Shown here in pieces: positions 55,385-64,000 of a stretch of DNA of 64,000 bases. The position numbers and the translations under genes were made by a program. Below the pieces are notes generated by a model that did not search any database, was not told the origin of the DNA, and was given only the letters and a program-made list of their open reading frames with translations. The stretch spans positions 372,001 through 436,000 of the forward strand of contig OZ345359.1 of assembly GCA_977006965.1 (NCBI GenBank), in the 5' to 3' direction. This DNA is from Phymatolithon calcareum. Its lineage: Eukaryota > Rhodophyta > Florideophyceae > Hapalidiales. The stretch's first letter is position 1. The number at the start of each line of letters is the position of its first letter.

Positions 55385-56520
55385 TACTCGCGTGCTGTGT
55401 ATCGGCTCTCTCGTTCCTCTTCCATCCGTCCTGTTTCACTCTGTATTTTTCCTATTCACTCTTTGTGCCACTCTCAGCTTACTAGTTTCGACAATTTCAT
55501 CACTCCGCTGCCCTCGATACGCCCCTCGTGTCGCTCTCGCTTTACCCCTTCCGCGTTTTGCACCAGTTCCATTTCATCACTTGTGATCGTCCCTTTTTCC
55601 CTCTTTGCCCCTCTTGGCACATCGCTTCTACCCATTGTGCCCTTGTCGTCATTCCCTTTTAACTCTTTGCGTTTCTCTCAATTTACTCCTTGCGGAACTT
55701 TGTCCCGCTCTCTTTCCGTTGGTACGTCTTGTGTCCTGCCCTACCCAGCGTCCTACTCTCATGTTCTTGCTCCGCTTCATGTGTCATTGTGCTGCCCTCG
55801 ATTATCCCCACATTTCGCTCCTTGGCCTGCTCATCTACCACACTTCTCATTACCCGCATGCTATGCACCCCCGCTCTCGTTTCTCCCCTGTCCGCCCCTG
55901 TTGCACTCCACTTTTTCTTATTCACTCCTTTTTCACTCTGCGCTTACTCCTTTCGTCACTTGGGCCATTCCATTGCCATCTGTACGACCTCCGTTTCACT
56001 TCCGTTTTAACATTTCTTCCGTTTGTGTCACTCACATTGTATCTCTCGTGCCCTCTTTGCTCGTCCCCTTTTCCTCTTTGTTCTTCTTGGAACATGGCTT
56101 CTACCCCTTGTGCGGTTTGTGTCACTCCTTTTTTATCCGTGTTGACCTTGTCTTAACCCCTCTTGTACTCCTTGTGCCCTTCTTTTCATTGCTCTTTTAC
56201 TCTATTTGTCTTCATTTATTACTTGCGCATCTTCGTCGCTCCTTTTTCCCTTAGTACGCCCGTTGTGTCACTATCCTTCTACTCCTTGCGCCCTTGCGTC
56301 ACTCTCAATTCTCCCCTTGTACCCTTCTTGGAACTTCTCTCACAAACGTTAAGCCCATTTATTTCACCTTTATATCACTCCTCTTTTACGCCTTTCTCCC
56401 GCTTGTGCCGTTCCTCCCTCTTTCGACTTCATTCTCAGCCTCTTTTACCCCTTTTTCCCTTACTGCTCTCCTTGTCACGCCCCATTTTACCCTACTCGCA
56501 CTCGCCAGCACTGTTCGTGA
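55385..56520 (+). repeat. Pyrimidine-rich degenerate tandem array
   Basis: About 1.1 kb in which the plus strand is strongly C+T rich, built from variants of TTTCACTCCTTTTTCTC, CTTGTGTCACTC and CCCCTTTTGTGC-like units. Long frames (e.g. 55397-56254) arise only because purine-starting stops are rare. I read it as an old minisatellite, not a gene. Confidence 0.65.
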
Positions 56521-56789
56521 ATGTGATTGGCCTAGAACGTTTTACGTGCAAAAGTCATTGTTGTTCATAAAAATGTTTCATACAAAAATTCTATTCGCCG
56601 CGCGCATGGGCCAAATGCGATTTTTTACATACGGCTGCCCTGCGCGAGATTATGGCGCGCAGAATGATAATCGTTAAATTTCGAAAGACCCGAGAAACGT
56701 GATTCATCCAGTTATATGCTCCTACTCAGGAACGGGAAGAGTTATCTATCCAATGAGATTTAAGTAGGCGCAGACGGTGACAAACAAAC

Positions 56790-56815
56790 AGACACACAGA
56801 CACACAGACACACAA
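56790..56815 (+). repeat. Short GACACACA microsatellite
   Basis: CAGACACACAGACACACAGA repeats. It sits next to CTTTAGTATAGGGGGA; on the minus strand this reads TCCCCCTATACTAAAGC, similar to some Helitron 5' starts. Confidence 0.5.
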
Positions 56816-56842
56816 AGAGACACTTGCTTTAGTATAGGGGGA

Positions 56843-56915
56843 TTTAGTGGCAAATATGTAACAGTGTTCCAATGCAAAGATATGCCAAAACGCACTAAAT
56901 TCGAAGTTTCCCGCA
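56843..56915 (-). repeat. 73-bp inverted repeat, right copy
   Basis: Reverse-complement partner of 54359-54431. It ends 15 bp before the Harbinger left terminus. Confidence 0.8.
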
Positions 56916-57143
56916 ACCTCCAGTAGAGGAATTACGGAAATGCAATTGTGAGACAAATTTCGTCAGAAGTGCTTTCACATTTCATCTCACGAAATTTGAT
57001 AGGGAAATTGAAAATTGAGTTTACGGAGTTGCAAATTTCGTGAGAAATCTTGATCTCTGAAAGTGTAATGAAACTAAATATGCACGACTCAGATTGTACC
57101 AGTACGATCGTATTGGAGAAGCTAGGTAATACCGGTGAACAAG

Positions 57144-60013
57144 ATGCGGGTGTCTGATTTCTGCATTGGAAAATCTCGAGAGCGCCAGCGAAGAGCTTGG
57201 CATTGCTTTCAAAGGGCATTGCCCACATCAAATTCTGCTCTGAAATTACGCGCCATGGAAGCTGCCAAGGACGCCTCAGAAGACAAGGTGCAGATTGTGC
57301 GACGTTCGCGACACATCTCCGCAACAACGTTCAACCTGAACCTCTACAGCGAGGAGCAGTGCCTCATTGATTTCCGGTTCAGACGCATCGAGATACCGCA
57401 GATTGCGGCATTATGTGGGTGGACTGGGCGGACGGAGCGAAACGGGTATTTGTGTGACCCCATCACGGCTACATGCGTGATGCTTCGCCGACTTGCGTGT
57501 CGCTGGAGAGACTTGGAGAAAGTATTTGGTATGCGTGCATCAAAGTTGAGTGAGGTGTTCTGGGAGGTCACGGAGTCACTACACGCCACCAACTGTCATC
57601 TGGTCGCGTCGTTTCACAAGTACCTCTTCGACGAGCGTGCACATCTGTATGCGGAAGCTGTGCGTGACAAGGGCGGCGCTTTTGACAACTGTGCTGGCTT
57701 CATAGACAGCACAAAAAAATGTGCCGTCCCGGAGGCGATGATGCTAACCAACGTGCAAACTACTCGGGTCACAAGCGCTTCCATGGGCTAACATACCAGA
57801 CCGTTACTGTCCCGGACGGCCTCATCATCCATCTGTATGGACCTGTAGAGGGGCGACGGCCGGATTCCGTGATGTATGTGTGGTACCAAAGAGGTACAGC
57901 CGATGGGGTGAGGCTTCGGAGGGAAGCGAAAGAAAAAAAATAACTTGCTTTTGAGTTGGCTCTCAGCGTTGAGGTTGTTACTCCATTTTCGCTGAGGTGC
58001 AGTGAGTTTATATACACATTTTTCATCTGAAATCGGTGGTCCGGGCATAAAGCCCGTTCTAATTGGTCCATTAAATCTAGAGCCGATCACCTATTGGTCA
58101 ATACTTTCATATATGTGCTCCAGATTACTCCGCCTATCGTCGAAGAGAGTAGCACTCGAATTACTTCAATTTTAGAGAACCGCCCGAAATTGACAAGGAA
58201 ATAGTAATTGATTCTAGTGAATCAGATCTGGATTCCGGCTCATATTTTCGAGATCCGGAAACATATCAAAGGTTTAAAGTATGATTTTACGAAATCCTTG
58301 ATTTCTGGGGAAGTTTCGATCGAAGCATTGAAATACTTCGCATGCAATAGATTAGTATTTTATTAGATATACGAGGCAAGATGCGACCGGATTGGAGGTG
58401 GAATTACCATTACTTCAGCATGTTTTTCGATTGATTTTCGGGTAAATACGAGTCAAGACTCAGGGTATCAGCAGTGATTCAGTATCTTGCGAGCTTCCAG
58501 ACGCATATGTGCATAGCTTTCGCAATTTTGCATCGTATCCGTGCCGTAGTCGCCGTAAATGTACCCCAATGCTGCAAGAGTGACCTTTTCGTGCGTCATA
58601 TTTACAATACCGATACGCATCAATGCAAATATGCACTGTGTGTGTAACAGGGTGGCGCAAGTCTCACTGTGTTTGGGCCATCGTGCATCATTGTATGTGT
58701 TCCTAGAGCCTCTCATTGGCCCGTTGCATACTAATGGTGCAATAAGATCATAGAAATGCGTGTGCTGGATTTTTGCTTCCACCGCCAAGTACCTAGTTCC
58801 TGAAGAGCCGGATCAGCAGACATTTGGGTATATATATAGACCTTCCCTCTCTTCGAGCGGCCCTCGGAGAGAAAGGGGACCTACCTTAGCGTAACCGATC
58901 TTGGAGTAAACTCATCTTGCCGAATCTGCTTTATTCCTTAACGGTTGGTAGCTCACAACTCATTGTGCGCGCACGACGACTGACCCCTTTTTGCGTGTCC
59001 TCTTGCGCGTCCGTGACAATCATCGTCGGGTGATTGTCTGTTCTTTCTCCTTCCTGTGGAAGTATCTCGCACCCGAGCAAAACTCTTGAGGAGTTGTGAC
59101 CCTCTTGAGGCCAACGGCGTGTCGTAGAGACTTTGTTCTCGGGACCCTTCGACAGTCGTTTAGCGCGGCTATAACATTGGGAAGCTTTGCTTTCTTGGCT
59201 CAACGGCACCGTGCGTGTACAAAGTTCTCCAGAAAGAACAGAAGGACCAGACCGGCAAAAGGTTAACTATCTTGCCACGATAGTTAGCTATCGCCCCACA
59301 GAAACTTCTTTACAAGAAGTGCGGGAAGCCGCGATCGTAAGGGTTCTCGGACTATCCACCCTTGAACCGCCAGGACTCTTCCTGCACGCTTCGTTTCTAT
59401 CTGAAACTTGCTGATACGTTTGTTTGACATACGCTTCACCTCTGAAGTTACTGGTGAGATTTCCGTATTCTAGGACACAAGTTTTCTTGTTTCATACCAA
59501 CTTGAGTGACGAAACCGATTTCTACTGTTCTGGAGTGTTATTCATTTGGTCGTGTTTTTTGTGTCTGTAGACTGGATTTACGACCCAGCTGGCTCGTTTT
59601 GAGTTGTGGCACTACAGTATGGCTGTTCCGGGATGGAACAGTTCCTGGAGGAGAACTTCACCATCGACGGTGTGCAGTACTGCATCTACGGTGACGCAGC
59701 CTATATGCTGCGAGCATGGCTAGTTACGGCGTATCCGCGTCACACGGCTACCGCAGCGCAGGCCTCCTTCAATGAGTCTATGAACGCCGTGCGCACCGCT
59801 GTCGACTGGAGCTACGGGGAAGTCAGGCAGTCATTTGCATCGCAGGACTTCCCTCGTAACTTGAAGGTACTCCAAGCGCCAATCTCCCTCCTCTACATTT
59901 GCGCAGTACTGTTGCGCAATTTCCGGACCAGTCTCTGCCATGGCGGGCAGACGGTGCACTACTTCGAATGCGCGCCGCCCTCCCTTGCCCGCTACGTCTC
60001 TGTCGCTCAGTGA
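57144..60013 (+). pseudogene. PIF/Harbinger transposase, frameshifted and interrupted
   Basis: From ATG 57144: N-terminal helices (QCLIDFRFRRIEIPQIA), CVMLRRLACRWRDLEKVFGM (typical HTH-like block) and GFIDSTKK (first catalytic Asp of FIDGT). A run of seven A at about 57714-57720 shifts the frame. CRPGGDDANQRANYSGHKR and PDGLIIHLYGPVEGRRPDS (second Asp) follow in the new frame. LTR-B interrupts after VMY at 57878. Coding resumes at 59617 with GCSGMEQFLEEN and CIYGDAAYMLRAWL, then FNESMNAVRTAVDWSYGEV (Glu region near WSYGEV) and stop at 60011. An intact ancestor is easy to see; this copy is dead. Confidence 0.88.
57879..59616 (+). mobile_element. LTR-B copy 2: 1.74-kb solo-LTR-like insertion
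   Basis: The insertion starts TGTGGTACCAAAGAGGTACA and ends GTGGCACTACA, is flanked by GTATG on both sides (57874-57878 and 59617-59621), and contains no gag or pol. TG...CA ends plus a 5-bp TSD point to LTR-retrotransposon integrase, so a solo long LTR or small non-autonomous element. A TATA box (TATATATATAGACC, about 58830) is consistent with an LTR promoter. A minus-strand frame, 58788-58468, is open here but broken in copy 1. Confidence 0.8.
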
Positions 60014-60122
60014 GGCGCCGCAAGCGCCTCACTCAGCTGAGCGAGGAATGTTAGTTTCTGTTCTAGTCAGTGAAGTCACTTGTGACAATAAAAGACAACG
60101 ATTTTACTGGTTTTTCTCAACT

Positions 60123-60925
60123 CTACTTATAGCTACTTTTCGCCACAAGCGTACTCAGCAACTCCATTAGTTTCGTGTTCTGCTCGCGAGCGTCCTCTGC
60201 CTGCTTTTGCGACAGCTCGAACCGCTCACGGTCGAGTTGCAGTCGCTTCTCGTCCAACTCGAGCTGCTTCTCCCCCGCTGCCTCGAGCTTCGCCGCGCCG
60301 GTGTTGAGGGAAAAACCGAGCTTCGCTCTCTTCCGCGGAGTAGTGTCGCAACTGCCGTCGCCCCCACCGCGCCGAACTGCCCTGTTGCGAATTTTTTCCC
60401 CGGCCTTAATCAGCTTCTGCGCCAGTTCCGACTTCTCCTCCTTCTCCTGCTTCGGCTTCTCCTTGTTCTGCTTGACTCCGTTCAGAATGGCGTCCAGCGT
60501 CTGCACACGCTCGTCATACTACTTCTCGAGGCCGGACGCCTTCTCCATCTTCGCAACGAACGACTTGCGCGCCGCTAGTAGGTAGTTCATGCGGTCCATG
60601 AGCGTCTTCGCGGTGAGCAAAGCCGTTCGTGTCATGTCCATAGCCTCGACTTGGCGCGAACGCACTAACCGCTCTAGGACCTTGCCGTACATCTTCTCCT
60701 TCTTTCCCCAGTCGGAGATGTGCGCTCCGCTCAGCTGCACCTCCGACATGAGCACAAGGTCTGTGTCCGGTGTGAACTTGAGCCGCATCTTTCGCACAGC
60801 AGCGCCCACCTCCACAGCATCCGCCCGCCATCCCTCAGGACCGAAACAGCTTCCCCATCCATGATTTCAACGGCATCCATGAGCACTTCCATGTTTGTCC
60901 CATTCCCTTTACGTCTCCTTCCCAA
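60123..60925 (-). pseudogene. Harbinger Myb/SANT-like accessory gene
   Basis: Reading 60925 to about 60820 (MGRRRKGNGTNMEVLMDAVEIMDGE), a frameshift leads into 60815-60519: RLKFTPDTDLVLMSEVQLS...WGKKEKMYGKVLERL, a SANT/Myb-like helix set; then a TAG at 60519-60521 and in the same frame 60506-60123, a Lys/Glu/Gln-rich coiled coil (KQEKEEKSELAQKL ... LDEKRLQLDRERFELSQKQ). PIF/Harbinger elements encode such a protein to aid nuclear entry and DNA binding of transposase. It converges with the transposase. Two lesions make it inactive. Confidence 0.7.
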
Positions 60926-61019
60926 CGGTCTAACATCGGTGTACTGTACACGTGGGCCACTTGTGCATGATATTCCCGCGAATCCGATGTTGCGAAATTA
61001 GCCTTTATTGCATACCCTC

Positions 61020-61174
61020 TCTGCGCCTAAAATTTTTGCTTTTTCAATTCTCGTGAGATTTGCTGATCTCACCATTTTTCGTAGCAAATGTGAGACAAAT
61101 GTGGTGAGATAAGGACAGATGTCCCCGACATCCCGGACTCTCACCATTTTTCTACCATATTTGACTTCCGTAAT
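61020..61174. repeat. Harbinger right subterminal region
   Basis: Repeated GTGAGA/TCTCACCATTTTTC motifs (61052-61160), mirrored by TGTGAGACAAATTT and ATCTCACGAAATTT near the left end (56947-57000). Probable transposase-binding sites. Confidence 0.5.
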
Positions 61175-61385
61175 ATCTGAAGTGAGAGCGCTTCAAAGAT
61201 GGGGATGTAGGCCCTTAAAATTCAAGAAACTAAAGCTATGATACTGTATCATACTGTGCAAGCGCACAAGTCCACCAATTTAAACGAATCATAGGCCTTT
61301 TAATCTTCATTCGCGGAAATTTCTGTACTGTATACAGTACTGTACACAATTGTGTCGGGGTGGAGACTTCGGTGCATCTATCATA

Positions 61386-63737
61386 CAGCGGGGTCCGGTA
61401 ATTATGGAACAAGTCAGTTATGATTAAACACGTAGTTCATACATAAAATTTATCAAATTACAAGTTTCTCCCAATTTTTACAACGATTTTTTTCAGATCC
61501 CGCTCTTCCCGCTGGGCCACTGCCAAAATGTTTGACAAATGACCGGTTTTTATTCGAGAAACAGCTTCCCCCGCGGTGTGTTGCACCCGCCACCAATTTT
61601 CTGCTCATAAGTATTGGAAAGAGCATCCAGGGGAGCCACGTGAACCCAAACACCTCCCCCAACACCGCAATTTCCTTTGTGCACTAGGGCACTTCTCACC
61701 ACCGATTTACGGCACTCCGCTGCCCTACCCTGCCCTACCCTCATGTCCCCACGTCAGAACCGCCGCGAAGCGGCTTACGCCCGAGCGGTTAATCTGGTCA
61801 TCTCAGAGAAGTGGACTCTTGCTGCTGCACTGGCACACGTCAAGAATGGAACTAACAAGACCACTCTGTTTAGGCATGTGAAAAGGGCACGCGAGGGGAT
61901 TATTGTTAAAAAATCTGGTCGTTCTTTAGCTTTATCAGCAGCACAAGAGAAGGAAGTTGTTGACGTCTGCCTTCATTTTGCATCACGCGGGGTGCCTTTA
62001 GTCAAGGAAGAGCTTGCACAGCTAGTCAGTGATAAGTTTGGCCACACTGTCACCCACCGATTCAAAGATGGCAAGCCTGGAAAGAATTGGATATCAAGTT
62101 TTTGCCAAAGGAATAACCTACGTCTAAACAAGCCCAGTAGAAACGCATCGGAGCGGTTTGCCGCTACCAATGCCGATGTCCTCACTACCCATTTCGCCAA
62201 TCAAGAAGGCATAATTAAGAAATTCGACATTGATGATACTCGTCTATTCAATCTGGACAAGTGTGGGATGACTGCAGGCAAGGACTGTCATGGCGCTAGT
62301 TCGAAAAAGGGGATCATGGCACTTGGCACCCGTTGTGATCGCAGAGGCACGGCATTCAAGAGCGACATATCCAGAGTTACTCTGCTGGCATGTGTTTGTG
62401 CTAGTGGAGAGTCTGTCCTTCCTTTTTGGATTTTTAAAGGCAGTTCTGTGCCTTCACGAATTATAACACACCCAGGTGGCTCTGCCTCCAGAGAGAGTGT
62501 TCTCTCAGTACTTCCCGGGGGGTCAATCGCCGACTCGAGAAAAGACCGTGGAGGTATTGACACGACCCTTTTTATATCATGGTGCAAGCACTTTGTTGAG
62601 CGTGTGAGCTATCTTACCACCAACAATCGAAATGTATTGCTTATTTATGATGGCTATAGAAGCTATATGAGCTACAAGTGTCTCCAAATTCTGTCCTCTG
62701 GGAATGTTGAGGCATATGCTCTGCCCTCTCACACCTCAGGAATTACTCAACCGCTCGATGTTTCCGTGTTTTCTTCATTTAAGCACCACATCAATGAAGA
62801 ACTGTACAGAACATCAACATCCATAACGGCAAGGGCAGCAGCTGCTACAAAGCTCTCAGTATTTGATCTCTGTCAGGCTTTCACCAGTGCGTACAATATG
62901 GCATTCTCAAGACACAACATACTCGCTGGATTTCAGAAAACCGGCCTGTGGCCCTACTGCCCGGAGAAACTCTTCTCTCGCCCGCTCCCCAAGAGCCTGG
63001 ACGATATTTCGACGATGGTGTCTGTGGACGGATTGTCGTCTATGCTGCATGGCAAAAGATCAACGACTACAAGCAGTTCTTGTTTTTCGACAAACATGCA
63101 TCGAGGATTTATTGAGACTAGCCATGGGTCACTACTTACTTCAAACGAAGCTATGGCCGCCGTTAGGCGGAAGGAACAAATGGATTATGCCAAGAAGCTA
63201 GAAAGGGCGAAAAAGAGGGCTGAACTAGACCTAAGGGAACAGAAGAGGACCGAATGTACCAGAGAGAGGAGGACAGCATTTGAGAAGCAAGCGATGAAAT
63301 GGAGGGCGGAAAGATATGGTCTTGATGCGTCCCGCATGCGAATGCCAAGAAGCATCAAGGAGCGGCGAGCAATTGCCAGGGCAAGGGTGGCGCGGAAAAA
63401 ATCAGATGCCCTGGCATCCTAAGGATCATGCTAGAAAGCGCACCGTGCAGTAGATTTTTTGTGCACCCTCAGGTAAAAATGCACCGCCATTCGCAGTAAT
63501 CGTCATAAATGATATGAAATATGAACATTCCACGATTGAGTGACCACTTCCCCGAAAGTGCTTTCTCTAAATGTAGTCCTAAAATCTCATAAAAAAGTCC
63601 AATTTTAACGCAATCACGGCAGAATGAGCAGCACCTAGCGGCGCATTTAGCTATCAAAAAATTTCTCAGAAAGAGCAAAGTGATCCTATTTTGACTTTAA
63701 ATTTTGAAAAATATTCCATAATTACCGGACCCCGCTG
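61386..63737 (+). mobile_element. Structurally intact pogo-like DNA transposon
   Basis: A perfect 24-bp inverted repeat beginning CAGCGGGGTCCGGTAATTAT at 61386 and on the minus strand at 63737, with perfect TA duplications (61384-61385 and 63738-63739) and one uninterrupted transposase gene. Length 2352 bp is typical of pogo elements. Nothing visible rules out activity. Confidence 0.93.
61743..63422 (+). CDS. Pogo-like transposase (DDE)
   Basis: I choose ATG 61743 (559 codons), because the 22 codons before it in the longer frame look like leader sequence; 61677 is not ATG-supported. The N-terminus has a helix-turn-helix (RAVNLVISEKWTLAAALAHV...TTLFRHVKR) and a CENP-B-like second domain (GKNWISSFCQRNNLRL). 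Catalytic core: FNLDKCGMT (Asp172), LLIYDGYRSYMS (Asp303), TQPLDVSVFSSFK (Asp339, 35 residues on), i.e. DD35D. The usual DE(T/S)G after the first Asp reads DKCG. A Lys/Arg/Glu-rich coiled coil ends the protein (EQMDYAKKLERAKKRAELDLREQKR). It would bind the terminal repeats and cut and paste into TA. Confidence 0.9.
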   Translation: MSPRQNRREAAYARAVNLVISEKWTLAAALAHVKNGTNKTTLFRHVKRAREGIIVKKSGRSLALSAAQEKEVVDVCLHFASRGVPLVKEELAQLVSDKFGHTVTHRFKDGKPGKNWISSFCQRNNLRLNKPSRNASERFAATNADVLTTHFANQEGIIKKFDIDDTRLFNLDKCGMTAGKDCHGASSKKGIMALGTRCDRRGTAFKSDISRVTLLACVCASGESVLPFWIFKGSSVPSRIITHPGGSASRESVLSVLPGGSIADSRKDRGGIDTTLFISWCKHFVERVSYLTTNNRNVLLIYDGYRSYMSYKCLQILSSGNVEAYALPSHTSGITQPLDVSVFSSFKHHINEELYRTSTSITARAAAATKLSVFDLCQAFTSAYNMAFSRHNILAGFQKTGLWPYCPEKLFSRPLPKSLDDISTMVSVDGLSSMLHGKRSTTTSSSCFSTNMHRGFIETSHGSLLTSNEAMAAVRRKEQMDYAKKLERAKKRAELDLREQKRTECTRERRTAFEKQAMKWRAERYGLDASRMRMPRSIKERRAIARARVARKKSDALAS

Positions 63738-63835
63738 TAGTCACCAGCCCGCCTTTTCTGCGATATCCCCTTTCACATTGTGGCACTGCATAGAAGCCCG
63801 TGGGGCATTCCTCGCCAATCTGTTCGACTCTTGCG

Positions 63836-64000
63836 ATGAGCATCGCTGAACCAATGGACACACTCCCCGCAGCCGTGCCGACGGCTCAACAAACCCTCCT
63901 CCTTCAGCAGCGTTGCCCTAACTTGGTCGACGAGGAACTTTTTGAAGACAGCGTTATTTGCCCATATCTTGTTGGCCGCGTAGTGTTTGAGCCATTCATT
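63836..64000 (+). CDS. Possible start of a gene running off the window
   Basis: ATG at 63836 opens a frame with no stop to the window end (55 codons, beginning MSIAEPMDTLPAAVPTAQQT). Even composition, and it lies outside the pogo element. Too short to identify. Confidence 0.3.
   Translation, partial: MSIAEPMDTLPAAVPTAQQTLLLQQRCPNLVDEELFEDSVICPYLVGRVVFEPFI

Larger units (their letters stand above)
56931..61174 (+). mobile_element. PIF/Harbinger DNA transposon, split by LTR-B
   Basis: It contains a DDE transposase (plus strand) and a Myb/SANT-like partner gene (minus strand), the two-gene make-up of PIF/Harbinger. The probable terminal repeats are short: ATTACGGAA at 56931 and its complement ending at 61174. 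The 3-bp TSD is not convincing. Excluding the LTR-B insertion, the length is about 2.5 kb. Both genes are damaged. Confidence 0.8.

Noticed and set aside
55397-56254. 285-codon open frame
   Set aside because: Lies in the pyrimidine-rich array; composition alone removes stops, and the other two plus frames are also long. No domain.
57874-59621. LTR-B as a terminal-inverted-repeat DNA transposon
   Set aside because: Ends TGTGGTAC and TGTAGTGC match only partly, and the 5-bp TSD with TG/CA ends fits LTR integration better.
1-64000. CRISPR arrays, rRNA or tRNA genes
   Set aside because: No regularly spaced repeats, rRNA motifs or tRNA cloverleaf were recognised; the tRNA-like pieces are only primer-binding sites.

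Overview
The window looks like a transposon graveyard from a eukaryotic nuclear genome. Reasons: Ty1/copia and Ty3/gypsy LTR retrotransposons, PIF/Harbinger and pogo/Tigger DNA transposons, MITE-like repeats, TA and 5-bp target-site duplications, and no bacterial operon structure. The mix (a copia element with the frame-shifted gag/pol and 'ARYVIGGHRD' type RT seen in GalEa-like elements, chromodomain gypsy elements, PIF and pogo relatives) would fit a red alga such as Chondrus or another protist, but the taxon is an inference. Only three or four short stretches look like possible host genes: a kinase-like fragment at the left edge, a WD40 gene remnant near 12.2-13.5 kb, and a small open frame at the right edge.

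Layout. 1-2671: kinase-like fragment, then a deleted Tigger element (1466-2206). 2672-11763: a TA-flanked DNA element of about 1.5 kb, split by a complete copia element (Copia-1, 3077-10677). Copia-1 has identical 436-bp LTRs, TSD ACTAC, intact gag, pol in the -1 frame, and an intact antisense gene. 11764-16490: WD40 remnant, a perfect hairpin, and a PIF-like fragment. 16494-30930: a decayed minus-strand copia (Copia-2), split at its gag by a chromodomain gypsy (Gypsy-1, 20098-30243, TSD CCGGG). Gypsy-1 carries a large antisense ORF between two copies of its polypurine tract. 30931-36644: mostly unrecognised, with a possible KDZ/CxC-like fragment. 36645-37106: minus-strand solo LTR of a Gypsy-1 relative. 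38076-48060: decayed copia (Copia-3), cut by a dispersed repeat (LTR-B), which is itself cut by a decayed chromodomain gypsy (Gypsy-2, 41089-47355). 50806-53949: dead pogo element containing a 398-bp MITE. 54359-56915: inverted repeats, a foldback element and a pyrimidine-rich tract. 56931-61174: PIF/Harbinger element, split by a 1.74-kb solo-LTR-like LTR-B copy. 61386-63737: structurally perfect pogo element with an intact transposase.

Recurring theme. All three better-preserved LTR elements carry an open frame antisense to gag-pol, placed between pol and the 3' LTR. In Copia-1 it is an intact 362-codon gene whose C-terminal half has a Cys/His/Asp arrangement like a papain-fold protease. In Gypsy-1 it is 521-579 codons of unknown function, bracketed by a 15-bp duplication of the polypurine tract. 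In Gypsy-2 it is a 110-codon remnant with faint similarity to the Gypsy-1 protein. I consider this antisense cargo the most interesting content of the window.
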